Below the pieces are notes generated by a model that did no database searches, was not told the origin of the DNA, and saw only the letters and a program-made list of their open reading frames with translations. DNA of 64,000 nucleotides. Origin: Aradus depressus (taxonomy: Eukaryota > Arthropoda > Insecta > Hemiptera > Aradidae). The position numbers and the translations under genes were made by a program. This document shows, one piece after another, positions 29,993-40,289 of the stretch (positions within the stretch are counted from its first letter, which is position 1; every line of letters begins with the position of its first letter). The stretch covers positions 27,949,027-28,013,026 of the forward strand of contig OY759221.1 in NCBI GenBank assembly GCA_963662175.1, in the 5' to 3' direction.

Positions 29993-30880
29993 TTGTTAAA
30001 ATAAAGTTCTTAATGATGGCAGTTCAGAAATGAGAATTAGAGAGAAGAAAGTGAATATGAGAAGGAATGTAAGTAAGTTCAAGGTAGCTAGCTGTGTTAT
30101 GTAAGAACGGGGTGAAGGTTATATCGGTCAGACATGGCGTATTGTACCTTTCTGAGGACAGACTTGTCAAACATCAAGGATTACAGGAATTATTTTTATT
30201 TAATTCATTAAGTAACTCTAACCTCTGCAAAAACTTATTACTTCAATATCCGTATTGTCCGTTAAGTTTAGCGTCCAGGAACCAATCCAATGCCGATTCT
30301 TGCCTCCTGTAGGACCTCATTGTCTGTTGTGGAATATTCGTGTTTCATATAGAATGCCCGCTATAGGGAGGACAAGAAATATAACGCTCAAAATAAACCA
30401 ACCAATCAACCGATTGTTATTTTTATTTTGACGTGAAAACGTCTATTCGCTTGTTAAACACAGTGATAGCCGGTCAAACTTTCTTGTGTTACAAAATACC
30501 GTCAGATTTCAATCGCTAATAACTACGAGACTAATAATGTGATAACAACGGTTGAGGTCATAATGGATAGAGCATGTCTGTACGTGTTTGTTTTGCCTGT
30601 GACGTTATTGGGATAGTGTGGGCGCCGGCGGATGATTGTTGCGAATAAGCGTTGTGTAAAATTAGAAATTAGTTTAGCGTGATAACGCGTTTAGATAGGA
30701 CGTTGATTCCGGTGTCATTGTAAAAAGTTTGAGGAGCACTACTAGGACTCAAAGTGAATAACAATAAAAATATTCGCCGAAATATATGTAAAAATCGGTA
30801 TTAAATTGAAAATTGCAAAAAAATTGAAGATGTCGTCTCATATGATAAGTAAATATGCGCGGAATTAAAGAAACGCTAAT
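29993..30880. other. No gene recognised
   Basis: A 72-codon + ORF (30094-30312) is unrecognised. 30420-30720 is less AT-rich and not an obvious repeat. No splice-bounded ORF stands out. Confidence 0.3.
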
Positions 30881-30883
30881 CAG

Positions 30884-31029
30884 AGGAAAGCTCGCAACAA
30901 AAGGAATTTAAAAAACCTAAAAAGTCTAGTGCCGAGCAAATGCAAGAGCTACGGCAGCATCGAAAAGAAAATGAAAAAACGGCGCAAAGACGTTTTCACG
31001 GAAAGACGAATCTACGGCGTGGACCTTAA
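30884..31029 (+). pseudogene. Basic coiled fragment, possibly transposon-derived
   Basis: The frame ending at TAA 31027 reads PKKSSAEQMQELRQHRKENE then KTAQRRFHGKTN. This resembles the S-A-E-R-M/R-x-R-K-E-N-E leader found in several arthropod transposon ORFs. Short, with a stop upstream. I cannot name the family. Confidence 0.3.
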
Positions 31030-31056
31030 CTACGCCTTAATGTTTTTTTATGTTAT

Positions 31057-31310
31057 TACAGAGGTATTTTACTATTATGTAGAGATTTATTTTATAGTTT
31101 TTGTGTATATTCGAATAAATATTTTTCTATGTAGAGTGAGTGAATCTAGCTATACCCACCTCTTTGAACTATGCCAGTTGTCCTTTAACCGCTACGCTGT
31201 GTGGGTAGGGTAAGTTTTGTTTTTGTTACTCTGTATCCTGATGCTTTAAGATTTATACCTTTCCTTATTTGTATGTTATATTTATTCAATCATAGCTCCC
31301 CTTTTAAAAT
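31057..31310 (+). mobile_element. Inner arm of a family i element, terminus missing
   Basis: Matches the right arm of the 40427 element (ATTATGTAGAGATTT, CTATGCCAGTTGTCCTTTAA, CCTGATGCTTTAAGA) but stops before the hammerhead-like terminus. Confidence 0.65.
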
Positions 31311-31838
31311 GTGTGCAGAAAAACTCTATATTAATAAAAGTTGAAATTGGGTTTGTTCCAAAATCGGCGGATCGAATTTTCATGAAATTTAACAAGTAGC
31401 ATAAGGTCTGTTCCTTATATGGCTTTGAATTTACATAAGAAATTATGTGTCAATACATTCATTACAATAGCAGTTATTAGAGTTTTTGTGTTGAGCCCTA
31501 CCCTAATCCCATCATGACTCTTTGGTCGATTTGGCTGAAATCAATACGTGAAATCAAACTCAAAAATACCGATAACTGCCGATGTGGTCAATATATAATA
31601 CAATTTTCAGATTGTATTGTGACATTCAAATTTTCAGTCAAATCGACCAAAGGGAGGTGGGGGATCAGAGAAGAGGGCCTAACCCAAAAACACTGTCGAT
31701 GATAACCACAAAATTTATATGATGATTCAGAAGTATGAGTAAAATCTAACTGATTTTCAACAGAATCAACCAATTGGGTTCAGAGGTGGAGCGAAAAGTT
31801 ACCTAGTTCACTTATTGCCTGCCAACAAAATCATTGTT
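31311..31838. repeat. Modular repeat M, inverted halves
   Basis: Minus-strand units (TTCATTACAATAGCAGTTAT at about 31460) switch at about 31545 to + units (CCGATAACTGCCGATGTGG). Confidence 0.6.
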
Positions 31839-31841
31839 TAA

Positions 31842-32612
31842 AGGCTACCTTACACGGTCAATATTATTGAAGCAATATTATTGACGCAATATATGGTAAA
31901 AAAACGGTAGCCCTCACACGACTCAATAATATTGATCAATAAAGTGTCAGTTTCAATTGTGCAGTCAAGGAGGATGGATCTAGCGTTTCTAATGTTGAAT
32001 TTTTTTTCATATCATCTGTGGTAGCATTAGGGAATTTCTGTTGATAAAAATGAAGCAACCGTTCCATTGCTTGAGCTTTTTTGTCTCTGTCCCTGTATTC
32101 CTCTGATTTTATTTTCCATAAAACTGGCATGGACTTATATAACTAAAACAATCATTAATACAAACTATCACTCCTTTTGAAATGACAAAATAACCACTTT
32201 TATTATTATTTTATTTTCAAAATCGATGTAAATACAGCACCTACCTCACCTCTATGCACATTAAAATAAATTTCCTTTCTTCTTCTTTTTTATCTTGTGA
32301 ACACTTGTTTCGCTTCTTTTCACTATCAATTTCACGTTTTATATCAGTTTCCATCTCCAAAACAAACACCCTCTACAGCGTCTGTAGAACGATTGACGTT
32401 TTATTGCACAATATGGTGTATATCCCTCACACGGTGTCAATAATATTGACGGCGCCTCAATATATTGACGGGACTTCAATAAAAATCAAACGGATTTTAT
32501 TTTTTTCAATATTATTGCTATCAATATTATTGTTTCAATGTACTCCTTACACGTTTAATATATTGATCAATATCGATATTGCTTCAATAATATTGACCGT
32601 GTAAGGTAGCCT
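31842..32612 (-). mobile_element. Harbinger-type element with MADF remnant
   Basis: A 771-bp element with 37-bp near-perfect TIRs (AGGCTACCTTACACGGTCAA...) and a 3-bp duplication TAA (31839-31841, 32613-32615), the TWA target typical of PIF/Harbinger. The only coding sequence is the MADF-type DNA-binding partner, cut short. No DDE transposase. The interior holds repeated CAATATTATTG motifs that may pair with the TIRs. Confidence 0.85.
31936..32354 (-). pseudogene. MADF-domain protein, two exons, truncated
   Basis: Exon 1 is 32354-32250 (35 codons from ATG), with donor GTGAGG. A 106-nt intron (32249-32144) ends TTTTAG. Exon 2 starts at 32143. Spliced in phase 0 it reads ...KFILMCIE|LYKSMPVLWKIKSEEY then RDRDKKAQAMERLLHFYQQK and FPNATTDDMKK, a textbook MADF N-terminal half (L-W-x-x-x-S-x-x-Y-x-D-R-x-x-K). 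It then runs into TIR-proximal sequence and stops, so the MADF C-terminal helices and any BESS motif are missing. In Harbinger elements the MADF/Myb-like protein helps bring the transposase to DNA. The splice model is mine. Confidence 0.75.
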
Positions 32613-32615
32613 TAA

Positions 32616-33150
32616 GATAGACAACATTGACCGATACAAATAAGAAAATGTACACATTTTAGAGAGAATGAAATCTGTTTTAGTTCAAGTTCAACTAATA
32701 ATTATCTCATTCCTTATTCAGAACTAAATTTCATAATATAATTTTTTGGGGTTTGTGGATCATTTAAAGTAAATAAATAATAATAAATAAACCAATGGAG
32801 TATCAATATAATGGAGCTATTGCGAAGGAACATTTGTTTGTTGTGAGTTTTGATTCACCTCGTGATTGCTAACGGCAGCAGTTCTACTAGAAAACTGGGA
32901 CAGTGAGAGAATTGTGCAGTAATATTGGAGATGGCTCAGTTCAGTCATGGTCGTGATACAGCGGAGATCATCTCGCCAGCCCCGGAAACGGTCTCTCAGG
33001 GTACTTTCACTTTTTTTTGTATTCATTATTATTATAAATGTATTCAACTACTAGCAGTATTACCTGGCGTTGCTCGGGGAATTGAAAAGCACTACAACTT
33101 CCAAATGATTCAATTTAAACGCCCATTTCTATCAGAAAGTCACTAGGTCC
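32616..33150. other. No gene recognised
   Basis: AT-rich. A minus ORF (76 codons, 32817-33047) shows no domain. Confidence 0.3.
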
Positions 33151-33282
33151 CGTCCCTTCCTCAACAACCTACCTCAATTTCCTCCTTATCCAGCTAACTC
33201 CCTCTGGAATTCTCTCGCTCTCCAGATTCGCCGTATTCTTCATTCATTTAAATCCCTACTTTCCCATTACCATCTTATGTGA
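33151..33282 (+). pseudogene. CR1/L2-like LINE C-terminal fragment
   Basis: The frame reads ANSLWNSLALQIRRILHSFK then SLLSHYHLM and TGA. L-W-N-S-L...I-R...F-K is the usual last segment of CR1/L2-type reverse transcriptase ORFs. Only about 43 residues survive. Confidence 0.65.
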
Positions 33283-33420
33283 TAGTTCTCGTCTCCCTTC
33301 AAGTCCCTCTCTCACTCCATACTGGACAAATTTTTACTTTACTCATTTCTAGTTCGAGTATTTAATTATTTAAACTTGGTTTTTCATTAATTTAATTTTT
33401 ATTAATTTATTTTCATTATT

Positions 33421-33660
33421 TTACTTCCTCGGCTATACGAAGTATAGAAGTTATTTAATCGGTCAGAAATTAACGTAATTTAATGTTTTTCGAACTTCTA
33501 ATTACAAAAATTAAAAAAAAAAAAATTTAGTGTTTGCCTGTGAACATGATAACTCCCTATTGAATTAATGCATAGATACGAAATGTTGTATGTTCATCCA
33601 CAAACCCTCTAAGAACAACACCTATTTGAAGGGAAGGGGAGAATGAGGGATGACAATTAA
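33421..33660 (+). repeat. Modular repeat M, 5' part
   Basis: ACTTCCTCGGCTATACGAAGTATAG head, then AACTCCCTATTGAATTAATGC and AAGAACAACACCTATT. Confidence 0.65.
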
Positions 33661-33835
33661 CAAAAAAACTTACTTAAAAAAAAATGTTGAATTCACAGAA
33701 ACTCACTTCTGTAGACATAATAAATCCCCAGCCATATATAAAGAATTAGCTAATAATATTATATATAATAATTTATTATTACTGCAGAATTACATTTTTC
33801 TTCCATTTATTTTTTGTCTTCTCAAAAATATCAAT

Positions 33836-33868
33836 TACAAACGTTTCGAGAAGCATTCCCATCATCAG
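33836..33868 (-). ncRNA. Hammerhead-like core, family ii left arm (well preserved)
   Basis: CTGATGA (33868-33862), unpaired T, stem GGGAA/TTCTC with loop TGC, GAAA (33847-33844). Then A-C pairs with G-T around loop GTTT, giving cleavage triplet GUA after position 33836. All invariant core bases are present. Stem III is only two pairs, as in minimal type I hammerheads. Stem I not found by eye. Confidence 0.6.
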
Positions 33869-34063
33869 TATCTATAATACATGTGTTCTTTAGGTTAACT
33901 ATTCCTTCTGTCAATCAGAATCATTTATCGAACATATTTATTGAGACGACTTCTATATTTAAACACCTAATCAAAACTGAAGTCGATTCAATATGATTTA
34001 TAAAATTAAGATTCTGATTGACAGAAGAAATAGTTAACCTAAAGAACACATGTATTATAGACA

Positions 34064-34096
34064 CTGATGATGGGAGTGCTTCCCGAAACTTTTGTA
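34064..34096 (+). ncRNA. Hammerhead-like core, family ii right arm (well preserved)
   Basis: CTGATGA (34064-34070), T, stem GGGAG/TTCCC with loop TGC, GAAA (34085-34088), stem III A-C/G-T around TTTT, triplet GUA ending at 34096. Relative to 33836, stem II changes from G-T to G-C and A-T to G-T, so pairing is kept. Confidence 0.6.
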
Positions 34097-34387
34097 ATTG
34101 ATATTTTTTGAAAAACCCAAAAATAAATGGAGAGACTGATGCTTTAATAATATATTAAATGTATATGAATCCAGAATCTCAGGCTTAAAACAAGCCAAAA
34201 GTAAATAATCATCTTAACAAACAACATTCAGTACGCATATAGGTATCATTTTATGTAATTTATATTCCAAAATAACAACAATTAATTTTAAAATCACTGC
34301 TAATTATTTTTCATGTTCTCTAATGCAGCTGTTAGCAAAAATAAGAAAGACAAAATTAATTGTTTTGACTGTCTAACATAATTGATT

Positions 34388-34575
34388 GGGAGCCATGGTG
34401 GCCGTGCGGGCTAGAGCGTAGGGCTTTGGTCGCATGGTCTCACCATGGATTGCGGGTTCGAATCCCGTCCGGGAGTGAGTTTTATTTCGTAGATAGAACT
34501 CCCTCCCGGGGCCATGGATGTCACAAATATAACTAAATAACACATTGACATGGCTAATATGCACCGTACATAAGG

Positions 34576-34638
<63 letters not shown>
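34388..34638 (+). repeat. SINE S2, complete, with TSD
   Basis: GGGAGCCATGGTGGCCGTGC head (A box), GGGTTCGAATCCCG B box, body with CTCCCTCCCGGGGCCATGG, then A61. Flanked by ACATAATTGAT on both sides (about 34376 and 34638). Confidence 0.92.
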
Positions 34639-34639
<1 letters not shown>

Positions 34640-34648
34640 ATAATTGAT

Positions 34649-34919
34649 CTTTTATTATATTTATTAATAAAATATTACACAATATATTGACTACAATGGA
34701 ATGGTTGTCAAATTGCATCATTAACTACCAATAAATGCAATATTGCATAGGTACTTCATTGAGGTTGTAAAATAAAGACGTAGCCCACCTTATTCATATT
34801 TTAATTATTTCTTGCAAGCCGGCTTATGAGATTGCCCTCATTCAGATTGAAATGGTAAAATATGTAAATAAAGTAGAACTTTGTACTAAAAAATAAAAAT
34901 TAAAAAAAATGTTAAATGC
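34649..34919. other. AT-rich; degenerate family iv fragment
   Basis: 34805-34845 on the minus strand carries CTGAATGAGGGCAA..CTCATAAGCCGGC, a decayed version of the 45788 core. Nothing else is recognised. Confidence 0.35.
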
Positions 34920-34976
34920 TAATTATTTTTGTAGGAATATTGAGGGTCAGTCAAAGATGGAAGAAAACACTATTCA

Positions 34977-35013
34977 GATGCCAACGTTTCGATATATTTT
35001 ATATCATCATCAG
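34977..35013 (-). ncRNA. Hammerhead-like core, family iii left arm
   Basis: CTGATGA (35013-35007), T, six-bp stem GATATA/TATATC with loop AAA, GAAA (34990-34987), then CGTTGGCATC. Stem III is weak (A-U, C-A mismatch, G-C), and the triplet would be AUC. Confidence 0.45.
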
Positions 35014-35299
35014 GGCCTACAAACATGGGGGGAAATCAAGATTAGAATCAAAAATAAACAAAAAAAAAATTTTTTTTGTTGATAAACATTACTGAACTAA
35101 ATACATTATAACAAGTTAAAAATTGAAACTGACTTACTATGAATAATTACTAAACATTAAAATTAAATATGATTACATTACTAAACATAAACATTAATAA
35201 TGGAAATAGACAAATAGGTGGAACATAATAAAGAGTAAACATTAATGTGATGATGATATAAAATATATCGAATATATATATATATATATAATATATACC

Positions 35300-35336
35300 C
35301 TGATGATGATATAAAATATATCGAAACGTTGGCATC
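35300..35336 (+). ncRNA. Hammerhead-like core, family iii right arm
   Basis: Identical to the left-arm core in mirror image: CTGATGA 35300-35306, GAAA 35323-35326, ATC ending 35336. It faces outward. Confidence 0.45.
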
Positions 35337-35424
35337 TGAATAGTGTTTTTTTTCCATGTTTGACTGACCCTCAATATTCCTACAATTAGAATCTACAGTC
35401 GCTAATCAACATCTTAATTATTTT

Positions 35425-35756
35425 CTTAAACCTGTAGTAGGTATATGGAAGTATTGTAATCATTTGAGAATCCGAGATCGAGTTTTAAACGCAATTTGTC
35501 GTTTCAAGGTCCCTTGAAATACGTTTTGACCGTTTTTTGATAATATCTGTGTGCATGTGCTTGAATAGTTGTGAGCTCTCTACCGCAAAAACGATTGTAG
35601 CTATGAACTTGAAATTTGGAATGAAGAGGTCACAATGAAGAAGTGCTAATTTTGATTTGATTAGAATTTGACGAAAAATAAAACTACTTCGGGGTACATT
35701 TTACAAGATACCGCTTACATTTATTACAATCAAATTCTTTTCAAATAAAAGTTATA
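35425..35756. other. No gene recognised
   Basis: About 330 bp that may be an unclassified repeat (the text around AACGATTGTAGCTATGAAC has a mobile-element look), but I see no second copy here. Confidence 0.3.
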
Positions 35757-36015
35757 GACCCTTAGTTTATTTTATTTTATCTGGGAGGTAAAAATAAACT
35801 TGAGCACGCCATCCTTCCGACGGGACGTTAAGCGATGGTCCCGAGCTGATGTCAGGTACTCGTTAAAGACCTCTATCTTAGGTGAATAAAAATTTAGGGT
35901 AGGCTAAGAACTCCCACAGAAGAGTCAGGCTCATCTCCACCAGAGTGACAAAAGAGCGCTCTGGTAGTAGGCGATATGACTTCGTAGTTAAAGCCCGGGC
36001 ATGAGTTGTAATAAC
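35757..36015 (+). repeat. SINE S1, head missing
   Basis: Begins at CCCTTAGTTTATTTTA and runs through the CCAGAGTGACAAAAGAGCGC core to GGGCATGAGTTGTAATAACTA (AACT-type tail). Confidence 0.85.
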
Positions 36016-36165
36016 TAACCAACAACGGATGTATCCACAAAAAATTAGTGTGAGAATTCATAAGCAACTATGTAAGTAAAATGAGTTTTAACCCAAACGG
36101 TCGATTGAGGGAGAAAGAAAAAGTAATTTATTAATTCGAGCTGGGGAAGTACATATCCGATGATT
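36016..36165 (+). repeat. Modular repeat M, end
   Basis: Ends at CGAGCTGGGGAAGTACATAT...GATGATT. Confidence 0.6.
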
Positions 36166-36502
36166 TTAATAAATCTTAACTTTGTAAAACTGCGTCAAGA
36201 TATATTTCTCCTGTTTTATGTTATAAAAACAAACATGGACCTTGAAGTTATCACCAGATTTATAACGTGTCTATTAAAATATCTACAAAAAAAAAAGATA
36301 CTGTTCTTCTTATTAATAGATATCGGTATCTGCCAAAAGATATCAAGAGTAGCTGGATTTCATAGTCAGTACTCCTTAATGTGAACCCAGTCGATCATAT
36401 TTGCTAATCTTTGATCATTTATCATGGTAAAAATTCAATTTTTTATTTACTAATTTTAAATTTTATTTCCTGAATTATTTATTCATTTGCTTGTTTGTTT
36501 GT

Positions 36503-36836
36503 TTGACTCATGCCCGGGCTTCAACTAAGAGGTCATGTCGCCTACTGACAGAGGGGCTTTTCGTCGCTCTGGTGAACATATACTCTACTACGAGTCTCAA
36601 ATTTTATCATTTTGTTGTTACCCGGATCTGTTGCAATGTTGTTATTTCAAACATTCTTTAAGAAATGATATAATGTGTAATTATTTAATTAAATTAACTA
36701 CAAAGTCATATCGCCTTTTACCAGAGTGCTCTTTCGTCACTCTGGTGGACATAAGACCGACTCTACTGTGGGAATCATAAATGTTGCCTTCCCTAAATTT
36801 TTATTTACCAAGGGTAGGGTTTTTTAACTTGTACCT
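36503..36836 (-). repeat. Two SINE S1 fragments
   Basis: 36503-36605 and 36694-36836 each carry the AGGTCATRTCGCC/GTCATATCGCC and CTCTTTCGTCACTCTGG-type core, separated by about 90 bp of AT-rich sequence. Either one SINE split by an insertion or two partial copies. Confidence 0.7.
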
Positions 36837-37440
36837 TCTACAAGAAGTGAAACTTCTATAGCGAGACTAGTGATTCGGAATTACCTCGACATAAAAAATC
36901 AAACATGAAACACTTAGGATGCATCGTCTCGATGCATCAGCTGTTGTGTGCTACCTGTTTGTGGCCTATGCGTTAAAATAATAAGTTTGAATATTAATAC
37001 AATACGTTTCGTTTTATTCTGTGTTAGTGTTAAATATTTAAAAATGCCAAAAACTTGAACGGAACGTTCGACAATTCCGTGCAAAACCAAAACAAATACT
37101 TTTAAATTATTAAAATTCATTAGAATTATTGATTTCTTATTGATTATTACAATTTTTCATTACAAATTTTCTATTCAAAATTAATTTAATTCAGTTTACA
37201 CACGTAAACTTGAAGGTACACGTGGAGGTATTAGGCCAGGTTCTGGACCAAACATGGTACAACTCTAGATGCTGTTTTTACAAAGTTGATATAAGAATAT
37301 TTATATCGCACTTTAGTTATCACAAATCACTGGTAACATTTGTAAGTTATGTATATATATATTTGTTTGTTTATTTAATTCGCATGGTTAATGAAGACAA
37401 AAGAAGTTAACTTCAACAGTACGCTTATTTGGGTGAGGCA
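36837..37440. other. No gene recognised
   Basis: Includes a small perfect hairpin GATGCATCG-TCT-CGATGCATC near 36919. Otherwise AT-rich. Confidence 0.35.
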
Positions 37441-37559
37441 CACCTGCTTTTTTTTGGATAGGACGGAGCGGTATGATTAGTAGCCGCTTGAGGCGGCGAT
37501 TTGAGTCGCGCCTCTGATTCGCGCTATGATTTGTTCTCGAGATGAGTATGATTAGTATC

Positions 37560-37701
37560 GTCTGGACATAGTGGGCCTTGAGTCAACTTGTGGTAGTCCG
37601 GGGACTGGTGGGAGTTACAGAGTGGAGTGGTTTGGTTTAGTGTAGTCTAGAGGTTCAACTCAGTCTCCAGTTGGCCTTCCCGCATGGAAATACTTCATCA
37701 G
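37560..37701 (+). CDS. Candidate alternative first exon (ATG at 37684)
   Basis: A GC-richer, non-repetitive block from about 37441. ATG at 37684 opens six codons (MEILHQ) and ends at CAG with donor GTATAA (37702). Phase 0, so it could splice to 38881 in frame. I cannot see the 5' boundary, and there is no clear TATA box. The call rests on composition, donor and phase; confidence is low. Confidence 0.3.
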
Positions 37702-37744
37702 GTATAACCATCTGGTTTATTATATTTCGTTCTTATTTTATACA

Positions 37745-37870
37745 TTACTACTTCCCCAGATCTACTAAGTATAGGGGAAGTTATGGAATTCGTCAATTCT
37801 ATGTTGAGTTTTCCATACCTGATTTAAAAAAGAAAAAAAAAAAAAAAACATTTCCGGTTTGTCTGTATTT
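37745..37870 (+). repeat. Modular repeat M, head only
   Basis: TACTTCCCCAGATCTACTAA..TATAGGGGAAGTTATGGAAT, the palindromic M start, then poly-A-rich sequence. Confidence 0.65.
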
Positions 37871-37907
37871 ATGAACAAGATAACGTTAGATTCACCTATC
37901 AATTGTA

Positions 37908-38222
37908 TAGTTAGTTATTATGACTCATGTCCGGACCAAGGTCATATCGCCTACTACCAGAGCGCTCCTCTTCATTCTGGTGGGCGTGAGCACGACTCTA
38001 CTTAGGGAGTCCTAAATTTTGCCTATTCTAAATTTTTATTCACCTAGGGTAGGGGTCTTTAACGAGTACCTGACATCGTACATGGACCATCGCTTAACGT
38101 CCCATCCGAAGGACGGCGTGCTTAAGTTTATTTTACCTCCCATATAAAAGGGCCTCAGCTCAAGAACTCGCTATCTTTAGCTCAGTAAGCAAGCACGCAT
38201 ATCACTGAGCTACCGGCGCCCT
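37908..38222 (-). repeat. SINE S1, AACT-type tail
   Basis: Tail AGTTAGTTATTATGACTCATG on the left, head CTACCGGCGCCCTC on the right. Confidence 0.88.
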
Positions 38223-38604
38223 CAGAAAAATATTATATATTATTATTATATTATCATATTATTATTTATTATTAGATGCTTATAATTATATTTAATTCTC
38301 AGTGAAATTGTATATGTTTAAAAAGCACCCTATACTATCCATTTTCAGTCAAATCGGCCAAAGGGAAGTGGAGGATTCAACGAATTAAATTTCTGAGCGA
38401 TTACGAAACTTCCCATTTACTTCATAGATTTGTTTTGACCTGAAATTCGAATCTAAGAATTAGAACCAATCACAAAGCTTCCTCTAGCGGTTTTCAACGA
38501 AAAATTGGACAAGAAAAATGTGTATACAATTTTTTTTAGGGTGGATTCTCTACAGGAATGAATAGATATTATTTTTAAATAAATTTAAATAAACCTTCTA
38601 TCCT
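38223..38604. other. M scraps, no gene
   Basis: 38330-38410 holds M text (TTTTCAGTCAAATCGGCCAAAG). The rest is unclassified. Confidence 0.4.
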
Positions 38605-38682
38605 ACAGAGCTCAAAAGGTGAAAACAACTTTGAACACGCCGTCTTTTCGGATGGGACGTTAAGCGATGCCCCCGAGTCCTC
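38605..38682 (+). repeat. SINE S1 fragment
   Basis: Only the GGATGGGACGTTAAGCGATG block with flanks remains. Confidence 0.6.
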
Positions 38683-38703
38683 ACATAATTAATTGTTTCA
38701 TAC

Positions 38704-38734
38704 TAACCGGCTTTTGAGTTCCCCTCATCATCAG
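38704..38734 (-). ncRNA. Hammerhead-like core, family iv, G12 lost
   Basis: CTGATGA, T, stem GAG/CTC, then AAAA instead of GAAA. A short stem III with loop CCGG and triplet UUA follows. The G-to-A change would be expected to inactivate it. Confidence 0.4.
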
Positions 38735-38791
38735 GCTGTCCGTTAAATCGCCATCGATTTTAAATCGTTAAGTTTAAAAAAAAAAATTTAT

Positions 38792-38823
38792 CAGATGATG
38801 AGGACAACCTCGAAAGTCGGCTA
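38792..38823 (+). ncRNA. Hammerhead-like core, family iv, U4 lost
   Basis: CAGATGA instead of CTGATGA, then T, stem GAGG/CCTC with loop ACAA, GAAA (38812-38815), and stem III A-G/C-T around TCGG with triplet CUA. Confidence 0.4.
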
Positions 38824-38880
38824 AAATATGACATGTAGTATAGAAATTGCACTTATATGTGTATACATTGTTCTGTGTAG

Positions 38881-39024
38881 ATCCCGGAGGTAGCGGGAGA
38901 GGTGGATAGTGGCAGTGGAGGTGGAGAGAAGATGTGCTCTGTGATGGAGTCTCTGCAGAAGAAGTCTGGACAGGCCATCACCACCTCTCAGACATCCTCC
39001 ACACAGCAGGCCTCCAGCCAACAG
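38881..39024 (+). CDS. Internal exon of a host gene (Ser/Gln-rich)
   Basis: Acceptor TTCTGTGTAG at 38880 and donor CAG|GTAAAC at 39025. 144 nt, phase 0 in and out, 48 codons: IPEVAGEVDSGSGGGEKMCS then VMESLQKKSGQAITTSQTSS and TQQASSQQ. It is GC-rich against AT-rich flanks, codon use is orderly and there is no repeat similarity. The next good + exon (56728) also starts in phase 0 and begins VTTTTRLAKSR, so the two probably belong to one transcript. Product not recognised with certainty; the composition suits a linker in a large cytoskeletal or muscle protein. Confidence 0.7.
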
Positions 39025-39054
39025 GTAAACAAATATATTTATTTATTGTATATA

Positions 39055-39085
39055 TTAAATATATATATATATATATATATATATT
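39055..39085. repeat. (TA)n microsatellite
   Basis: Alternating AT run just after the exon donor. Confidence 0.85.
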
Positions 39086-39279
39086 GAAAATAATATACGA
39101 AAATAATGTAAGTTTCTCCCCCTCCCTCTCCGGCACATAAACAAGTGAAAAAAAAAAAGTAGGGTGGAGAAGGTCACCCCGCTTATTACAGAAATTCAAA
39201 ACGGTCCATTCTCCTATTTTGTGCAAAGGATTACGATGAATCTATTCAGCACATATGAACGTACAATATGTGTTTCTTA

Positions 39280-39680
39280 AACTTCTCTGGGATGTTGATA
39301 AGTTGATTTTTTCCAGAGGTGTATTTTTTTTCTGTTTTTGACAATATTTCGGGACACTTTCACGTTCTTTCTTCTGGTCACTACTTAGTTTCATAGTGAC
39401 CAGAAGAAGACACGAAAGTGTCATTAAATATTGTCAAAAAAATGAAAAAAAGACATCTCTGGAAAAAATGCCGGAAAAAAATCAACATATCAGAGAAGTC
39501 CTTTCTTCTTAAGTTCATAGTGACCAGAAGAAGGTGATGGTGACTTGGTTCATAGTAACCAGAAGAAGGTGATAGTGACCTGGTTCATAGTGACCAGAAG
39601 AAGGGAAAGTGTCCTGAAATATTGTCAAAAAAAGAAAAAAAGTAGAGACAACTCTGGAAAAAATCAACAACGTACAATAT
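39280..39680. repeat. 35-bp tandem repeat with inverted partner
   Basis: TTCATAGTGACCAGAAGAAG recurs at a 35-bp period (about 39513-39605) and once inverted (TTCTTCTGGTCACTA, 39369). GACAATATTT and TCTGGAAAAAAT blocks are repeated on both sides. Unclassified local repeat. Confidence 0.7.
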
Positions 39681-39949
39681 GTCATTATTTTCCGGGCAAA
39701 CATATCTAAAAAAATTATTGTCTGTTAAAACTTTTTCTCTGCAATTTTGAAGGGTCAAATTTATGTTTTATGCAAGGATGGCCAGAATTGGGGTTTGACG
39801 GAATTAACTATTTTTTGCCGATTGGTCATTTTATGTGTTATTTTTCATTCTTAAGACCTAATGACATGATTTATACTTAATTCTGCATCTTAGAGGTAAA
39901 GAATCGAACCTCCATTAGTTGCATGTATGTAACTTTGGATACCGTTAAA

Positions 39950-40080
39950 GATGAGAGGGCAACCTCGAGAGCCGGCTAGCGAAAATCAATAAGTATGTGA
40001 GAGGTCAGACTATATTTTATTTTACAATCTGTGAAATAGTCACTTCTCCCTACATCAGCCATCTTTATATCATATGAATG
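39950..40080 (-). mobile_element. Family iv unit, degenerate core
   Basis: Inverse of 45700-45835 over its whole length. The + strand core reads GATGAGAGGGCAACCTCGAGAG, with GAGA in place of GAAA. Confidence 0.6.
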
Positions 40081-40289
40081 AAATACCGCAAAAAAGCCTT
40101 CTAACGACCCCCAGCACTCCCACCTAGTGCGCCCATGATTACTTTAACGTCGGTTTTTCTGTGAATTCAGAACTATATAACGACGACACCTCTTGTTTTT
40201 CATTTTTCAATATATTCTTTAGAAGTTCATGACGAATGTAACTAAGATTTTATTGTCGAAATATTTTCATTTTATGTTCATTATTATAG

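Larger units (their letters stand above)
33800..34135. mobile_element. Inverted-repeat element with outward hammerhead-like cores, family ii
   Basis: Arms of at least 100 bp (about 33822-33922 and 34010-34116, with weaker extension to 33800 and 34135) around an 87-nt loop. The arms differ at several positions, including compensating changes in stem II of the core. The outer flanks are AT-rich, so no target duplication can be fixed. Confidence 0.75.
34930..35414. mobile_element. Inverted-repeat element with outward hammerhead-like cores, family iii
   Basis: Arms 34931-35020 and 35297-35383 match almost perfectly. Unique AT-rich centre. A right-hand extension of 31 nt (35384-35414) lies beyond the arm. 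TAATTATTTT occurs just outside on both sides (34920-34929, 35415-35424), giving a plausible 10-bp duplication. No protein. Confidence 0.75.
38700..38830. mobile_element. Inverted-repeat element, family iv
   Basis: Left arm 38704-38745 and right arm 38783-38825 are inverted copies around a short AT-rich centre. Each holds a family iv core facing outward. Both cores have one change from the 45788 copy. Confidence 0.6.

Noticed and set aside
30094..30312. GIY-YIG endonuclease scrap (GYIGQT) that would fit a Penelope element
   Set aside because: Only about five residues match in one frame and a possible RLVKHQ lies in another. Too short to support, although it would be interesting beside the hammerhead-like elements.
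32254..32604. 116-codon + ORF
   Set aside because: Antisense of the Harbinger MADF exon 1 and TIR-side repeats; hydrophobic low-complexity translation.
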